Below are positions 17,186 through 25,834 of a DNA stretch of 64,000 nucleotides, one piece after another. The translations under genes and the position numbers were made by a program. The notes under the pieces were generated by a model. That model was not told the DNA's origin and did no database searches. It worked only from the letters and a program-made list of their open reading frames with translations. This stretch comes from an uncultured Muribaculaceae bacterium (GTDB taxonomy: Bacteria; Bacteroidota; Bacteroidia; Bacteroidales; Muribaculaceae): contig CAJTTA010000003.1 of assembly GCA_910579305.1 (NCBI GenBank), positions 28,339 to 92,338 on the forward strand, read 5' to 3'. Numbering within the stretch: position 1 is the stretch's first letter; every line of letters starts with the position of its first letter.

Positions 17186-18151
17186 CTATTGAGGCATTCT
17201 GATAATACTTTTAAGCGTGTCGATGTCGGCATTCTTTGAGATAATCTTGCCATCGGGGCCTACTACATAAAGGCAGGGCGTTACTCTCAGATCCATCTTT
17301 TCCTCCAGATCAGAGGCAGCTCCCACCACCCATGAATGAGGATAGTCTTTCACAAGTTCCTGCCAGGAATCTCCTTCATCAGGATCTACATCGGGAATTA
17401 TAAAATATATCTGCATCTTTCCATCGGCCACTGAGCGCTGGATCTCGCTGTCTGTTTCAAGTCGCAACTTAAGTATGCGACACTCGGAGCAATCCGGATC
17501 TCCGAATTCTATCACTGTATACACGGATGTCGGCACAAAGTGGGAGTTATTGCCATGAGTATCAGTAAAGTCAAAGTTTTTCATGACATCTCCTACCAGG
17601 CAACCATGCAATGATTCATATTGGGCCCTGAAGCGTGCTTTTCTTATTTCCGGCAACTTCTTTTGGGCAAGCACAGCTTTAAGAAAAGGCAGATAAATCT
17701 CATCAATCATACCTTCGGAGGTAAATGGATCATAAATATTCCGTTCTGCCGCCATTGTAAGCTGCAACAGAAGAGACGGATTTTTCTTTACCCTGTCAAT
17801 CAACTTGTCAACTGCCTTATAGACGACTTTGCTGTCAGCAAAACGCATGGGCACGGCAAAGGTCTTGAACGCATGATTGAGCTGCGACTGGCCCACAGCC
17901 TTCTGCTTGGTGTCAAAATTATCCCAAAAATGCTCTATAATCCAGTTGGAACTTTCCTTCCAGTCAGTAATTTCAGCCGGCACTACGGGATACTCAAATA
18001 ACGGAGGAAGGACTGTCACTTCAGTTTCTTCAGCAGCATAATCCGGCTCTCCTTCTGTGGCATAGGCTTCTGCCCCCAGTAGTGTGCATAATGCGGTGCA
18101 CACAATAAGAATTCTTCTTAAATCTATAATATTAAATATCTTATCCATCAT
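17186..18151 (-). CDS. Secreted DUF5106/thioredoxin-like protein
   Basis: This 321-residue protein has a signal peptide (about residues 1-31), a DUF5106-type N-terminal domain (about 60-180, around the NWIIEHFWDNFD segment) and a C-terminal thioredoxin-like fold. The redox motif in the latter is CSEC (221-224) in FGDPDCSECRILK, and the cis-Pro segment is RVTPCLYVVG. It should be periplasmic and may reduce or shuffle disulfides. The domain pair is common in Bacteroidetes, where function is not established. It overlaps the preceding SGNH-esterase gene by 4 nt and precedes the DoxX gene by 23 bp, so the three are likely one operon. Confidence 0.84.
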   Translation of the reverse strand: MMDKIFNIIDLRRILIVCTALCTLLGAEAYATEGEPDYAAEETEVTVLPPLFEYPVVPAEITDWKESSNWIIEHFWDNFDTKQKAVGQSQLNHAFKTFAVPMRFADSKVVYKAVDKLIDRVKKNPSLLLQLTMAAERNIYDPFTSEGMIDEIYLPFLKAVLAQKKLPEIRKARFRAQYESLHGCLVGDVMKNFDFTDTHGNNSHFVPTSVYTVIEFGDPDCSECRILKLRLETDSEIQRSVADGKMQIYFIIPDVDPDEGDSWQELVKDYPHSWVVGAASDLEEKMDLRVTPCLYVVGPDGKIISKNADIDTLKSIIRMPQ

Positions 18152-18804
18152 TCTCTAACGTAAGGGTTCAACACCTTAATCCAGGCCTTATAACCTGCTC
18201 CTGTGAGGTGAAGGCCATCATTGGTAAATTCTTTTCGCAGTTTTCCCGTATCAGGGTCTGCCAACTCCTCGGTAAGATCTATATAAGTGCATCCTTCCTC
18301 GGAGGCTATGTGACTTATCTCCCGATTAAAGTCTCTTATTATCTGCTCCTTGCCGTAGAGAGTCTTATAACGCTTGAAATCATTGTTCACCGGCATTATG
18401 CTCTGCAAGTAGACTTTAGTATCAGGTGAAAGTACACGTATACGCTTTACCAACGCAGAATATCTTGAAGAAAGTTGCGACACAGTAAGTTTGTGAGCGA
18501 CATCATTAATACCTATCAGCAGAAACAATTTTGCAGGCTTGCCTCTCATGACTTGATCAAGACGCTTTGTCACACCACTCATCACATCGGAAGATATGCC
18601 ACGGTTCTTTATATTAGGCATGCCGAATAATTCTGCAAACTCTCCACCATCTGTAATGGAATTACCTAAAAAAATGATATCATCGGAATATACAGGCAGC
18701 AGTTCAAACAACGATACCTTTCTATCGTAATAACTGTCTGCCCGCATAAAAGGAGCAACCGCAAGCGCACACATCGCAAGAAGCAACACCAACTTACTTT
18801 TCAT
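18148..18804 (-). CDS. Secreted SGNH/GDSL-family hydrolase
   Basis: This 218-residue protein has a signal peptide (about 1-22) and a complete SGNH hydrolase core. The nucleophile Ser49 is in GNSITDGG, the block III Asn is in LIGINDVAH, and the Asp-His pair is in TNDGLHLTGAGY. Related gut Bacteroidales enzymes deacetylate sugars such as sialic acids or other O-acetylated glycans, so an acetylesterase role outside the cytoplasm is plausible. The real substrate is unknown. It overlaps the sugar-kinase gene by 11 nt upstream and the DUF5106 gene by 4 nt downstream, so it is tightly coupled. Confidence 0.87.
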   Translation of the reverse strand: MKSKLVLLLAMCALAVAPFMRADSYYDRKVSLFELLPVYSDDIIFLGNSITDGGEFAELFGMPNIKNRGISSDVMSGVTKRLDQVMRGKPAKLFLLIGINDVAHKLTVSQLSSRYSALVKRIRVLSPDTKVYLQSIMPVNNDFKRYKTLYGKEQIIRDFNREISHIASEEGCTYIDLTEELADPDTGKLRKEFTNDGLHLTGAGYKAWIKVLNPYVRE

Positions 18805-19663
18805 ATCCTGATCCTGTATTAAGATGATAGCTGAGCAAACCCTTCATGGGAGAAGATTCAACGGCAAGAAGATTCAGCCCATGTGTATCACACAGAATCT
18901 GCAGATTTGCCGCAAAAATCTTGGCAATAGAACCTATAAAACCTACATTCCGCATACCGCCACTTGACAAGCCTGACACACAATTATTAAAGAATTGATT
19001 TAAGCATACATCAACAATATCCTGTATATCACGACTCTTGATGTGTCTTGCGATCAATAACATCATTGATGCAAGAAAATGATTGGGCGAAGATTGATTG
19101 TATACCTTATCAATCAGTTCAGCATACGACATGCCTACAGACACATTAAAGTCTTCAATCAAATCTGAATCTGAGATCCGGCCGCGCAGCATCCTCTTGA
19201 GAAATTCCTTTCCCATATGAGCTCCACCTCCCTCATCGCCCAGAATGTATCCAAGCGGACGCACATGCGATTCTATCCGGCCCTGGAGATAACGGCCACA
19301 ATTAGACCCTGTGCCAAGTATACATGCAATTCCATCTCCTTTGCCAAACAATGCCCTGGCCGCCGCCAATAGATCTGATTCTATTTTAATCTCTGCAGCC
19401 TTACATGAGAAGTGCATTAACTCTCTACGAATACGCTCCTTATGCACTTCTGAAGCACATCCTGCCCCGTAAAAATATATTCTACGTGCAGCAAGCAATA
19501 ACTCTTCTGCCTTTTGCAGCTCCACACGTATGGTCTCTGAAGGAGTGACCACGGCATTAATTCCACCAGTGGTGATCTCCTTGCACGCAGAAGCATCATG
19601 ATCAGAGAGACACCACTTGGTAGAAGTGCCTCCTGCATCTACTATCAGAATGCTATCGCTCAT
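18794..19663 (-). CDS. BadF/BadG-type ATPase, N-acetylglucosamine kinase-like
   Basis: This 289-residue protein has the actin/hexokinase-type ATPase fold. PHOSPHATE-1 is in VDAGGTSTKW (about 8-17), the adenosine region includes CILGTGSNCG and LGYILGDEGGGAHMG, and the C-terminal helix segment contains GFIGSIAKIFA. The layout matches the BadF/BadG/BcrA family branch that contains N-acetylglucosamine kinases. A cytoplasmic amino-sugar kinase is the best guess, and the adjacent secreted SGNH esterase fits glycan salvage. The 11-nt overlap with that gene indicates coupling. Confidence 0.85.
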   Translation of the reverse strand: MSDSILIVDAGGTSTKWCLSDHDASACKEITTGGINAVVTPSETIRVELQKAEELLLAARRIYFYGAGCASEVHKERIRRELMHFSCKAAEIKIESDLLAAARALFGKGDGIACILGTGSNCGRYLQGRIESHVRPLGYILGDEGGGAHMGKEFLKRMLRGRISDSDLIEDFNVSVGMSYAELIDKVYNQSSPNHFLASMMLLIARHIKSRDIQDIVDVCLNQFFNNCVSGLSSGGMRNVGFIGSIAKIFAANLQILCDTHGLNLLAVESSPMKGLLSYHLNTGSGYEK

Positions 19664-19672
19664 AGAAAACCG

Positions 19673-21202
19673 TTATTTGTTGAGTGCCTTTAGAGAGAAT
19701 ATCGGGTTGACCGAATATTGCAATATATATGCATCCTCAAAACCGAGCTGCCCGGCAATTTCCATATATTTGGTCGCCGAAGTTCTATCTCCATCATTAA
19801 GAAAATACTGTGCAGCCAGCACTGCAGCCGAAGCATCACGGTCGGCCTTTGATAAAATAGGTGCGATTGTGGCAGCTGCATCAAGCTTCTTTCCTGAAAG
19901 CGACTGGGCGATTGCCCTGCAAGTAAGATCTGTATCCGAATTAACCGCTATATTGGCCGCACGTACATAGTCAAGTGTGCTCGGAGCCGCTCCTGACAAA
20001 CCATTGCCATTAAGATAGCCGCGCAACAACATCAGGCTCACATCCTCCGGATGGCCCAATATTGCTTCATTCAAAATAGACAGCGCCTCGGCATAATTCT
20101 TGTCTGCCATAAGTAAAGAAGCGGCTTCGGCAGCAGCATATGCAGATTGCGGATTGGCTCTGAGTGCATTTTTGGCATATATGATCGCTGAAGCAATATT
20201 ACCTTTTGCCTCTTCTATATAAGCCTTGGTAAGATTATTCATCTCGTTATTACTGGCCTTGAGAGCCTGGTTGGCATAATCATCGGCTTCACGCAAATGT
20301 CCGAGCCCCAGACAGATTTTAGCCATAGCTGGAGCAAGAGTCACTGTTGCTGTTTCCTTATTATCCGTAAGATGGCGATAAGCCTCATAAGCATCACTAT
20401 AATGGCCATTAGTAAGCGCTATATTACCTTTCAAGAAATACAACGGAACAGTATTTCCCGTGTGAGACAAGGCATAGTCGATAGCTTCTGCTGCCGCCGG
20501 ATAATTTACTAATGCAAGATCAATCATCGCAGCCATAGGGCGCTCACTTGAATTGTTGAGGCAAAATGCACTTATATAATCAGCTGCGCTCTGCCGCTCA
20601 AGCTTCATCTCACGATGCAGATCTCCCAGCCTGCAATAAGTAAGATAATTGGCCGGATCCAACTTTTCTGCCTGAGACATGTACTCCTCAGCCTTGGCGA
20701 AGTCACCCTGCAAGACTGCAATCTTGGCCAAACCGAACATAGCTTCCTGACTACGGGATTGCACTCGTGTCATAGCCTTAAACATGGACTCTGCCTGCAC
20801 GAGATCATTAAGATACAGGCAGATGTTTCCTTTCATATAAAGAAGCGGATAGCTATTGGGGGTCAGCTTCAAGGCTCTATCCACAGCATCGAGAGCCGGC
20901 TTATATTCTTTGAGCTGAATATAAATATCTGCACATAACGAATATTCTGCCGCCAATTGATCTTTTTCCTTGGCCGGAGTAGCCGCTATGGATCGCTTTA
21001 TGTCATTAAGCGCCATGTCATAGCGAGACAGCCGGTAGTATTGAGACGCCCTCTCGTAGAGCGTGAAATAGTCATTGGGATTTTCTTTCAACAACTGCTC
21101 ATACCCATCGAGCATTGCTTGTGTTATGGGATTTATTTGCTGCGCAGAAGCGGTTAACGACATTGCCACGCCAAGAAGGAGTATATATTTTGATATTTTC
21201 AT
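19673..21202 (-). CDS. Secreted TPR-repeat protein
   Basis: This 509-residue protein starts at the ATG at 21202, which gives a clean signal peptide (MKISKYILLLGVAMSLTASA). A longer in-frame extension would overlap kdsA and is unlikely. The rest is a string of tetratricopeptide repeats (for example DYFTLYERASQYYRLSRYDMALNDIKRS, with the usual Ala, Gly and Tyr positions), so it is a periplasmic or outer-membrane-associated scaffold. No enzymatic domain is visible. It sits 46 bp after kdsA and 9 bp before the sugar kinase gene. Confidence 0.83.
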   Translation of the reverse strand: MKISKYILLLGVAMSLTASAQQINPITQAMLDGYEQLLKENPNDYFTLYERASQYYRLSRYDMALNDIKRSIAATPAKEKDQLAAEYSLCADIYIQLKEYKPALDAVDRALKLTPNSYPLLYMKGNICLYLNDLVQAESMFKAMTRVQSRSQEAMFGLAKIAVLQGDFAKAEEYMSQAEKLDPANYLTYCRLGDLHREMKLERQSAADYISAFCLNNSSERPMAAMIDLALVNYPAAAEAIDYALSHTGNTVPLYFLKGNIALTNGHYSDAYEAYRHLTDNKETATVTLAPAMAKICLGLGHLREADDYANQALKASNNEMNNLTKAYIEEAKGNIASAIIYAKNALRANPQSAYAAAEAASLLMADKNYAEALSILNEAILGHPEDVSLMLLRGYLNGNGLSGAAPSTLDYVRAANIAVNSDTDLTCRAIAQSLSGKKLDAAATIAPILSKADRDASAAVLAAQYFLNDGDRTSATKYMEIAGQLGFEDAYILQYSVNPIFSLKALNK

Positions 21203-21248
21203 AATTCTTGTATAATTTGCTTCTTGAGATAAGACCGGTATTAAGTGA

Positions 21249-22070
21249 TTAACGCATCTCGTTAACTGCCGCACGTAATACACACAGATTCTCAAGCAAT
21301 CGCATTATTTGATCAAGTGGCAGCATATTGGCTCCATCACTCTTTGCATACTTCGGCTCAGGATGAGTTTCGATAAATAGCCCATCTGCACCCACTGCGA
21401 CTGCGGCCTTGCCTATCGTCGAAATCATCGAGGGCATGCCGCCCGTCACTCCACTGCCTTGATTGGGTTGCTGAAGAGAATGGGTAATATCCATTATTAC
21501 CGGACACTTACATGCCTCCTGCATAACAGGTATTCCTCTGAAATCCACTATCAGATCAGTGTAGCCAAATGAAGTACCTCTGTCAGTAACAGATACCGCA
21601 GTTCCACCTGCAGCTCTCACCTTCTCCACCGCATGCGACATGGATTGCGGTGAAAGAAACTGTCCTTTCTTGATATTGATATACTTCCCTGTGCGGGCCG
21701 CAGCCACCAACAATTCTGTCTGTCTGCACAGAAAGGCCGGGATCTGAAGCATGTCAACATACTCGGCTGCCATAGCCGCCTCATGACTCTCATGAATGTC
21801 CGTCACCACAGGGATGCCGAGTTCTCTGCGCACAGTTGCCAATATATTCAATGCTTTCTCATCTCCTATACCTGTAAATGAGTCAAGCCTGGAGCGATTG
21901 GCCTTACGATAACTGCCCTTAAAAACCAATGGAATATCCAACGATTCACATATCTCCTTAAGATATGAAGCTATATGAAAAGCCATCTCTTCGCTTTCAA
22001 TTACGCAAGGGCCGGCAAGGAGAAAGAAATTATTACTCTTGGAGGATGAGAGATATTGAGTCAGATCCAT
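21249..22070 (-). CDS. kdsA: 3-deoxy-8-phosphooctulonate synthase
   Basis: This 273-residue enzyme condenses phosphoenolpyruvate with arabinose 5-phosphate to give Kdo 8-phosphate for lipopolysaccharide core synthesis. Family landmarks are LLAGPCVIES (17-26), FKGSYRKANRS, GIPVVTDIHE, DMLQIPAFLCRQTELL and the GGTAVSVTDRGTSFGY block. The length is standard. It lies between rsmE and a TPR gene, away from other Kdo genes. Confidence 0.96.
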   Translation of the reverse strand: MDLTQYLSSSKSNNFFLLAGPCVIESEEMAFHIASYLKEICESLDIPLVFKGSYRKANRSRLDSFTGIGDEKALNILATVRRELGIPVVTDIHESHEAAMAAEYVDMLQIPAFLCRQTELLVAAARTGKYINIKKGQFLSPQSMSHAVEKVRAAGGTAVSVTDRGTSFGYTDLIVDFRGIPVMQEACKCPVIMDITHSLQQPNQGSGVTGGMPSMISTIGKAAVAVGADGLFIETHPEPKYAKSDGANMLPLDQIMRLLENLCVLRAAVNEMR

Positions 22071-22101
22071 ATTTATAGTATCTACAGGCTGTTTTAATGA
22101 T

Positions 22102-22812
22102 TTATATAAAACGCTGATTGACGGAATGCACTGCCGCTACGGCAAAGACTGCTGCTGTTTCTGTACGCAATCTACTATGCCCAAGCGACACAGGCATCCA
22201 TCCATATTGCAACGCCATTTCGACTTCTTCAGGAGAAAAATCTCCCTCCGGTCCTATTAATATTGTTACATCGCTGCCGGGAATATATTCCTTGCTGAAT
22301 TCTCTGCGTGGAATATCATCAGCACAATAACATATGAATTTCTGCCCCGGCAAATCCTGCACAAGCAGTTCCTCCAGAGGCTTCATTTCAGAGAGAGCGG
22401 GAAGCATGGTCTTGAGACTCTGCTTCATTGCAGAGATCAGAATCTTACCAATGCGCTCCGTCTTAAGCTCTTTTCTCTCGCTATGGACGCATTTCACCGG
22501 CCAGATGTCATCTATACCCATTTCGGTGCATTTCTCTGCCATCCACTCCATACGGTCAAGATTCTTGGTTGGCGCTATGGCGAGAGAAATTCTGCACCCC
22601 CAATGCTTAGGCACATACTCACTCTCTATCACCTGAAGAGCCACATGCTTGGGATGAGGATCAATTATGCGACAAAGAAAACGATGCCCTTTACCATCCA
22701 CACACACAAGTTCATCATCCTCTCGCATGCGCAATACACGTACACAATGCCCGCTCTCCGCAGCAGGCAATATGGGATAGGAATCTACTTCCGGCAAATA
22801 GAACTGTATCAT
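22102..22812 (-). CDS. rsmE: 16S rRNA (uracil1498-N3)-methyltransferase
   Basis: This 236-residue SPOUT-class methyltransferase modifies U1498 of 16S rRNA. An N-terminal PUA-like domain is followed by the catalytic part, which carries the SAM-knot motifs ERMEWMAEKCTEMGI-like (here DRMEWMAEKCTEMGI), LIGPEGDFSPEE and SLGHSRLRTETAA. The length is normal. It is 16 bp after the MFS permease gene, so the two are likely co-transcribed. Confidence 0.95.
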   Translation of the reverse strand: MIQFYLPEVDSYPILPAAESGHCVRVLRMREDDELVCVDGKGHRFLCRIIDPHPKHVALQVIESEYVPKHWGCRISLAIAPTKNLDRMEWMAEKCTEMGIDDIWPVKCVHSERKELKTERIGKILISAMKQSLKTMLPALSEMKPLEELLVQDLPGQKFICYCADDIPRREFSKEYIPGSDVTILIGPEGDFSPEEVEMALQYGWMPVSLGHSRLRTETAAVFAVAAVHSVNQRFI

Positions 22813-22828
22813 CTTTTGTCTTGTTGCT

Positions 22829-24235
22829 TCACATGTCAGTCATACCCTCCGGATCACCGGCCGCAGGAGCTACTTCATTTCGCGTAATACGCTCCGGCAC
22901 ATGCTTGTACTTAAACAGCAGAGCAAACAACACAAGTACTACTGCCGCATAAAGGGCGAATATAAGCCAAGCACCCTCCCAGCCCCATGTGCCGGGTATG
23001 CCAAGCTGATAGGCACTGCCGTCCACCTCCCGCCATGAGCAGAAATAATTGACCACAGCACCTGCGGCAAGTGTTCCGAATGTAGCGCCTATACCATTGG
23101 TCATCAGCATAAAAAGCCCTTGTGCAGATGCCTTTATATTGGGAGAAGTCTCCTGCTCTACAAAGAGCGCACCTGAAACATTGAAGAAATCGAAAGCTAC
23201 GCCATATACTATCATCGAGAGAATGAACAGCCATACTCCGCTGCCGGGATTGCCTATTCCAAAGAATCCGAAACGCAATACCCATGCTGCCATAGCAATC
23301 ATCATAACCTTCTTTATGCCAAACCGCTTAAGGAAAAATGGGATAAGCAGAATACATAGGGCCTCGCTGATTTGTGATAATGATGTAAGCAACGTGGCAT
23401 TGTTGGCTCCAAATGAATCCATATACTCCGGCATAGCCTTGAAGCTTGAGATGAACGGAGTGGCAAAACCATTAGTGATCTGCAATGACACGCCAAGGAA
23501 CATTGAGAAGATAAAGAACAGAGCCATCTTCTTCTGGCGGAAGAGCTTGAAGGCGTCAAGCCCCAGCGCTGCAATGAGCCCCTTGCCCTGCACTCCCTTG
23601 CCGGCACAAGCACATTGAGGCAGGCATAGACAATAAAGAAATAAGACAAGACTTATAATAGAGCTGACCAGTAGCTGATTGACCGTGAACTGAAAACGTG
23701 GGTCAGCACTGGCTCCGCCTGGATTTACAAGAGAAAGTCCGACTGACCCGTCATTCATGTAAAAGCAATTTACAAACCACATCGCAGCAATGAATCCCAC
23801 TGTGCCGAAAACACGGATAGGAGGGAAATCCTTCACTGTATCAAGTCCCCTTGACTTCAATAGCGAGAATGCAACTGTGTTGGCAAGCGCTATCGTGGGC
23901 ATGAAGAATGCCACACTCAATGTATAAAGAGTGAAAAATGGCCAGAAATCAAGAGTAGTATGCCCCACCCCGTAGTACCAGGCTCCGAGCATGAATATCG
24001 CTGCCATGAAATGACAATATCCAAGCAGCTTCTGAGGCTGCACGTATTTGTCAGCTATCACCCCCATAATGGCAGGCATGAAGATGGATACTATGCCTTG
24101 CACAGAGTAAAAAAGAGCAATATCGTTGCCAAGACCTGCTCGACCAAGATAATTGCCGAGGCACACCAGGTAACTTCCCCATACGGCAAACTCGAGAAAG
24201 TTCATTATGGCCAATCTTGTCTTGATTCCTTTCAT
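22829..24235 (-). CDS. MFS nucleoside permease (NupG-like)
   Basis: This 468-residue, twelve-segment transporter resembles the nucleoside:proton symporter branch of the MFS. It begins with the typical MNFLEFAVWGSYLVCLGNYL segment and has VQGIVSIFMPAIMGVIADKYV in the first loop. It most likely takes up nucleosides across the inner membrane. Substrate specificity is not visible. A full promoter match lies just upstream, and rsmE and kdsA follow on the same strand. Confidence 0.86.
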   Translation of the reverse strand: MKGIKTRLAIMNFLEFAVWGSYLVCLGNYLGRAGLGNDIALFYSVQGIVSIFMPAIMGVIADKYVQPQKLLGYCHFMAAIFMLGAWYYGVGHTTLDFWPFFTLYTLSVAFFMPTIALANTVAFSLLKSRGLDTVKDFPPIRVFGTVGFIAAMWFVNCFYMNDGSVGLSLVNPGGASADPRFQFTVNQLLVSSIISLVLFLYCLCLPQCACAGKGVQGKGLIAALGLDAFKLFRQKKMALFFIFSMFLGVSLQITNGFATPFISSFKAMPEYMDSFGANNATLLTSLSQISEALCILLIPFFLKRFGIKKVMMIAMAAWVLRFGFFGIGNPGSGVWLFILSMIVYGVAFDFFNVSGALFVEQETSPNIKASAQGLFMLMTNGIGATFGTLAAGAVVNYFCSWREVDGSAYQLGIPGTWGWEGAWLIFALYAAVVLVLFALLFKYKHVPERITRNEVAPAAGDPEGMTDM

Positions 24236-24266
24236 TGTAGTAGATGCGGTTAAAATGAAACGATTA

Positions 24267-24298
24267 CAAAATTAATAATTTTTCTGCAAAAAGCCAAA
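24267..24298 (-). promoter_or_regulatory. Promoter of the nucleoside-type MFS gene
   Basis: On the minus strand TTTG (24298-24295) and TAATTTTG (24274-24267) are separated by 20 bp. The predicted start near 24261 leaves a leader of about 26 nt. Confidence 0.7.
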
Positions 24299-24355
24299 GG
24301 CCCGATATCGTTTAGAAGTAACTGCGATTTCTGCCTCCCTCTTTGCATTTTTCAG

Positions 24356-24628
24356 TTATAATATTACAGACCATGCTATAGCCTCTCCTATCAATGCCAC
24401 GCCACCAAGCAACAATGAAATAAATGCGATCATCGACAATTTTGCCCCTGCCGGAGGAATTTTCGCACCAAGAGTGAGCGCCATCAGCTGAGAGAACGCT
24501 GCTATGAAGAAAAAGAATATATCTATAAAACTCCACCAGGTTACCCTTAGTTTAAAGGTAACACATATCAGCGCTATGATTATGATCAGAGCTATACCCA
24601 CATATAGTTTGGAATTATATATTTTCAT
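24356..24628 (-). CDS. Small integral membrane protein, unknown
   Basis: This 90-residue protein starts at the ATG at 24628 and has three hydrophobic segments (about residues 8-27, 33-53 and 64-88). There is no signal peptide and no recognised domain. The tight spacing after the Spi-like gene (13 bp) suggests co-expression with that secreted protein. Function is unknown. Confidence 0.65.
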   Translation of the reverse strand: MKIYNSKLYVGIALIIIIALICVTFKLRVTWWSFIDIFFFFIAAFSQLMALTLGAKIPPAGAKLSMIAFISLLLGGVALIGEAIAWSVIL

Positions 24629-24641
24629 AAGCAAAATACAA

Positions 24642-25757
24642 CTACCTGAATAATTTTATACTAAACGGCAATCCGGATTGGCCGAAAATCACTGCAAAAT
24701 AAAAGCCTGTGGGCAGCTCGGAAAGATTGAGATGCGCTACATGTGTCTCTCTGAACTTCTCGGAATAAACCTGCGTACCGTCAAGCGAATACACCCGCAC
24801 GCTCTCTACTCCCTCCGGAAGAGTCACTGTATAATGCCCTAATCCCTGCCAGCTCACTCTCGGTTCATTTATAACAAGGGCATTTTCTATTGAAGCCCTG
24901 TCAGCTGCATATTCCTTCTGCGTCTCGACTGTAAAGGAGTCAAAAAATGCAAATGGCTCTTCTTCCTCAACAGGCTCTTCAGACACATGCACATTATCCA
25001 AAACGGCCATTTCTCCTCCACTTATAATTTCCGTGGGAAGTAAGCGCCAAAGCTGATCATTGCCACCATCAAGAGAAAACCGAAAATAGTCCCCCTTATG
25101 CCCCCTTATGACAAGGGGAACAATTCCTTCGGCTGACAAAAGCCCTAATGGCACAGACTTACGCCTGGCAAGCTCTTCGCTGACTAAGTCCGACCATTGT
25201 TCCGGAGAGTACAAGCCTGAGACAGACATAGCATCATCTTCAGCAGTCAGCTGCAACATGTTCTTGGCTTCTTCAATTGAATAAACAGCCTCATGCTCCT
25301 CATTATCCGTAGCAGTAAGCATGGCATGTATATACTCTGGTATATTCTGCCACGCCTGTATTGCTTCATGCGGTATCGATGAATCATACCTGATATTCTC
25401 TATATGAGAGGCATATAACTTCAACAATGCGGCAGTAGTCTCACCCACATGATCAGGGTCGAAGGTGTCTGACAGAGAATATCCTAATACCGGATATGCT
25501 TTGTTCTCAGCCGATATCACAACAAATCCCCCGGCTGGACAATTATATACATAGAAAGGTGAAAATAGGCGATCTGTCGTAAACCTCTTCCCGTTATACA
25601 CGTACCTCGGTTCAGCCATTACCTGACCATACGCCGCATTGAAAAACTTTACGGCAATACGCTTAGCCTCACGTTGGCTCACAGTCTCAGCCCCGGCCAC
25701 TAAGGCAAGATAGAGGAACAGAGTAATGGATATATATCGGAATAAGCCTGTTTTCAT
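24642..25757 (-). CDS. Secreted Spi-like propeptide protein with T9SS-type sorting tail
   Basis: This 371-residue protein starts at the ATG at 25757 and has a signal peptide (about 1-23). The next stretch (about 26-115) matches the C10-peptidase propeptide/Spi inhibitor fold: SQREAKRIAVKFFNA, FYVYNCPAGGFVVISAENKAYPVLGYS. No catalytic Cys/His peptidase domain follows. Instead there is a variable middle with an acidic stretch. The C-terminus is a secretion-sorting-like beta domain (VRVYSLDGTQVYSEKF, LNLSELPTGFYFAVIF), like type IX substrates. In Bacteroidales Spi-type domains inhibit or chaperone C10 proteases, so this may be a stand-alone inhibitor. It lies between an MFS gene and a small membrane protein. 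Confidence 0.75.
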   Translation of the reverse strand: MKTGLFRYISITLFLYLALVAGAETVSQREAKRIAVKFFNAAYGQVMAEPRYVYNGKRFTTDRLFSPFYVYNCPAGGFVVISAENKAYPVLGYSLSDTFDPDHVGETTAALLKLYASHIENIRYDSSIPHEAIQAWQNIPEYIHAMLTATDNEEHEAVYSIEEAKNMLQLTAEDDAMSVSGLYSPEQWSDLVSEELARRKSVPLGLLSAEGIVPLVIRGHKGDYFRFSLDGGNDQLWRLLPTEIISGGEMAVLDNVHVSEEPVEEEEPFAFFDSFTVETQKEYAADRASIENALVINEPRVSWQGLGHYTVTLPEGVESVRVYSLDGTQVYSEKFRETHVAHLNLSELPTGFYFAVIFGQSGLPFSIKLFR

Positions 25758-25834
25758 AAATAAAATGAATTTGCGGAGCAAGCGCTATATAGATATATAA
25801 CGCTTTACCCCGCAAAAATTATATAATATCACGA

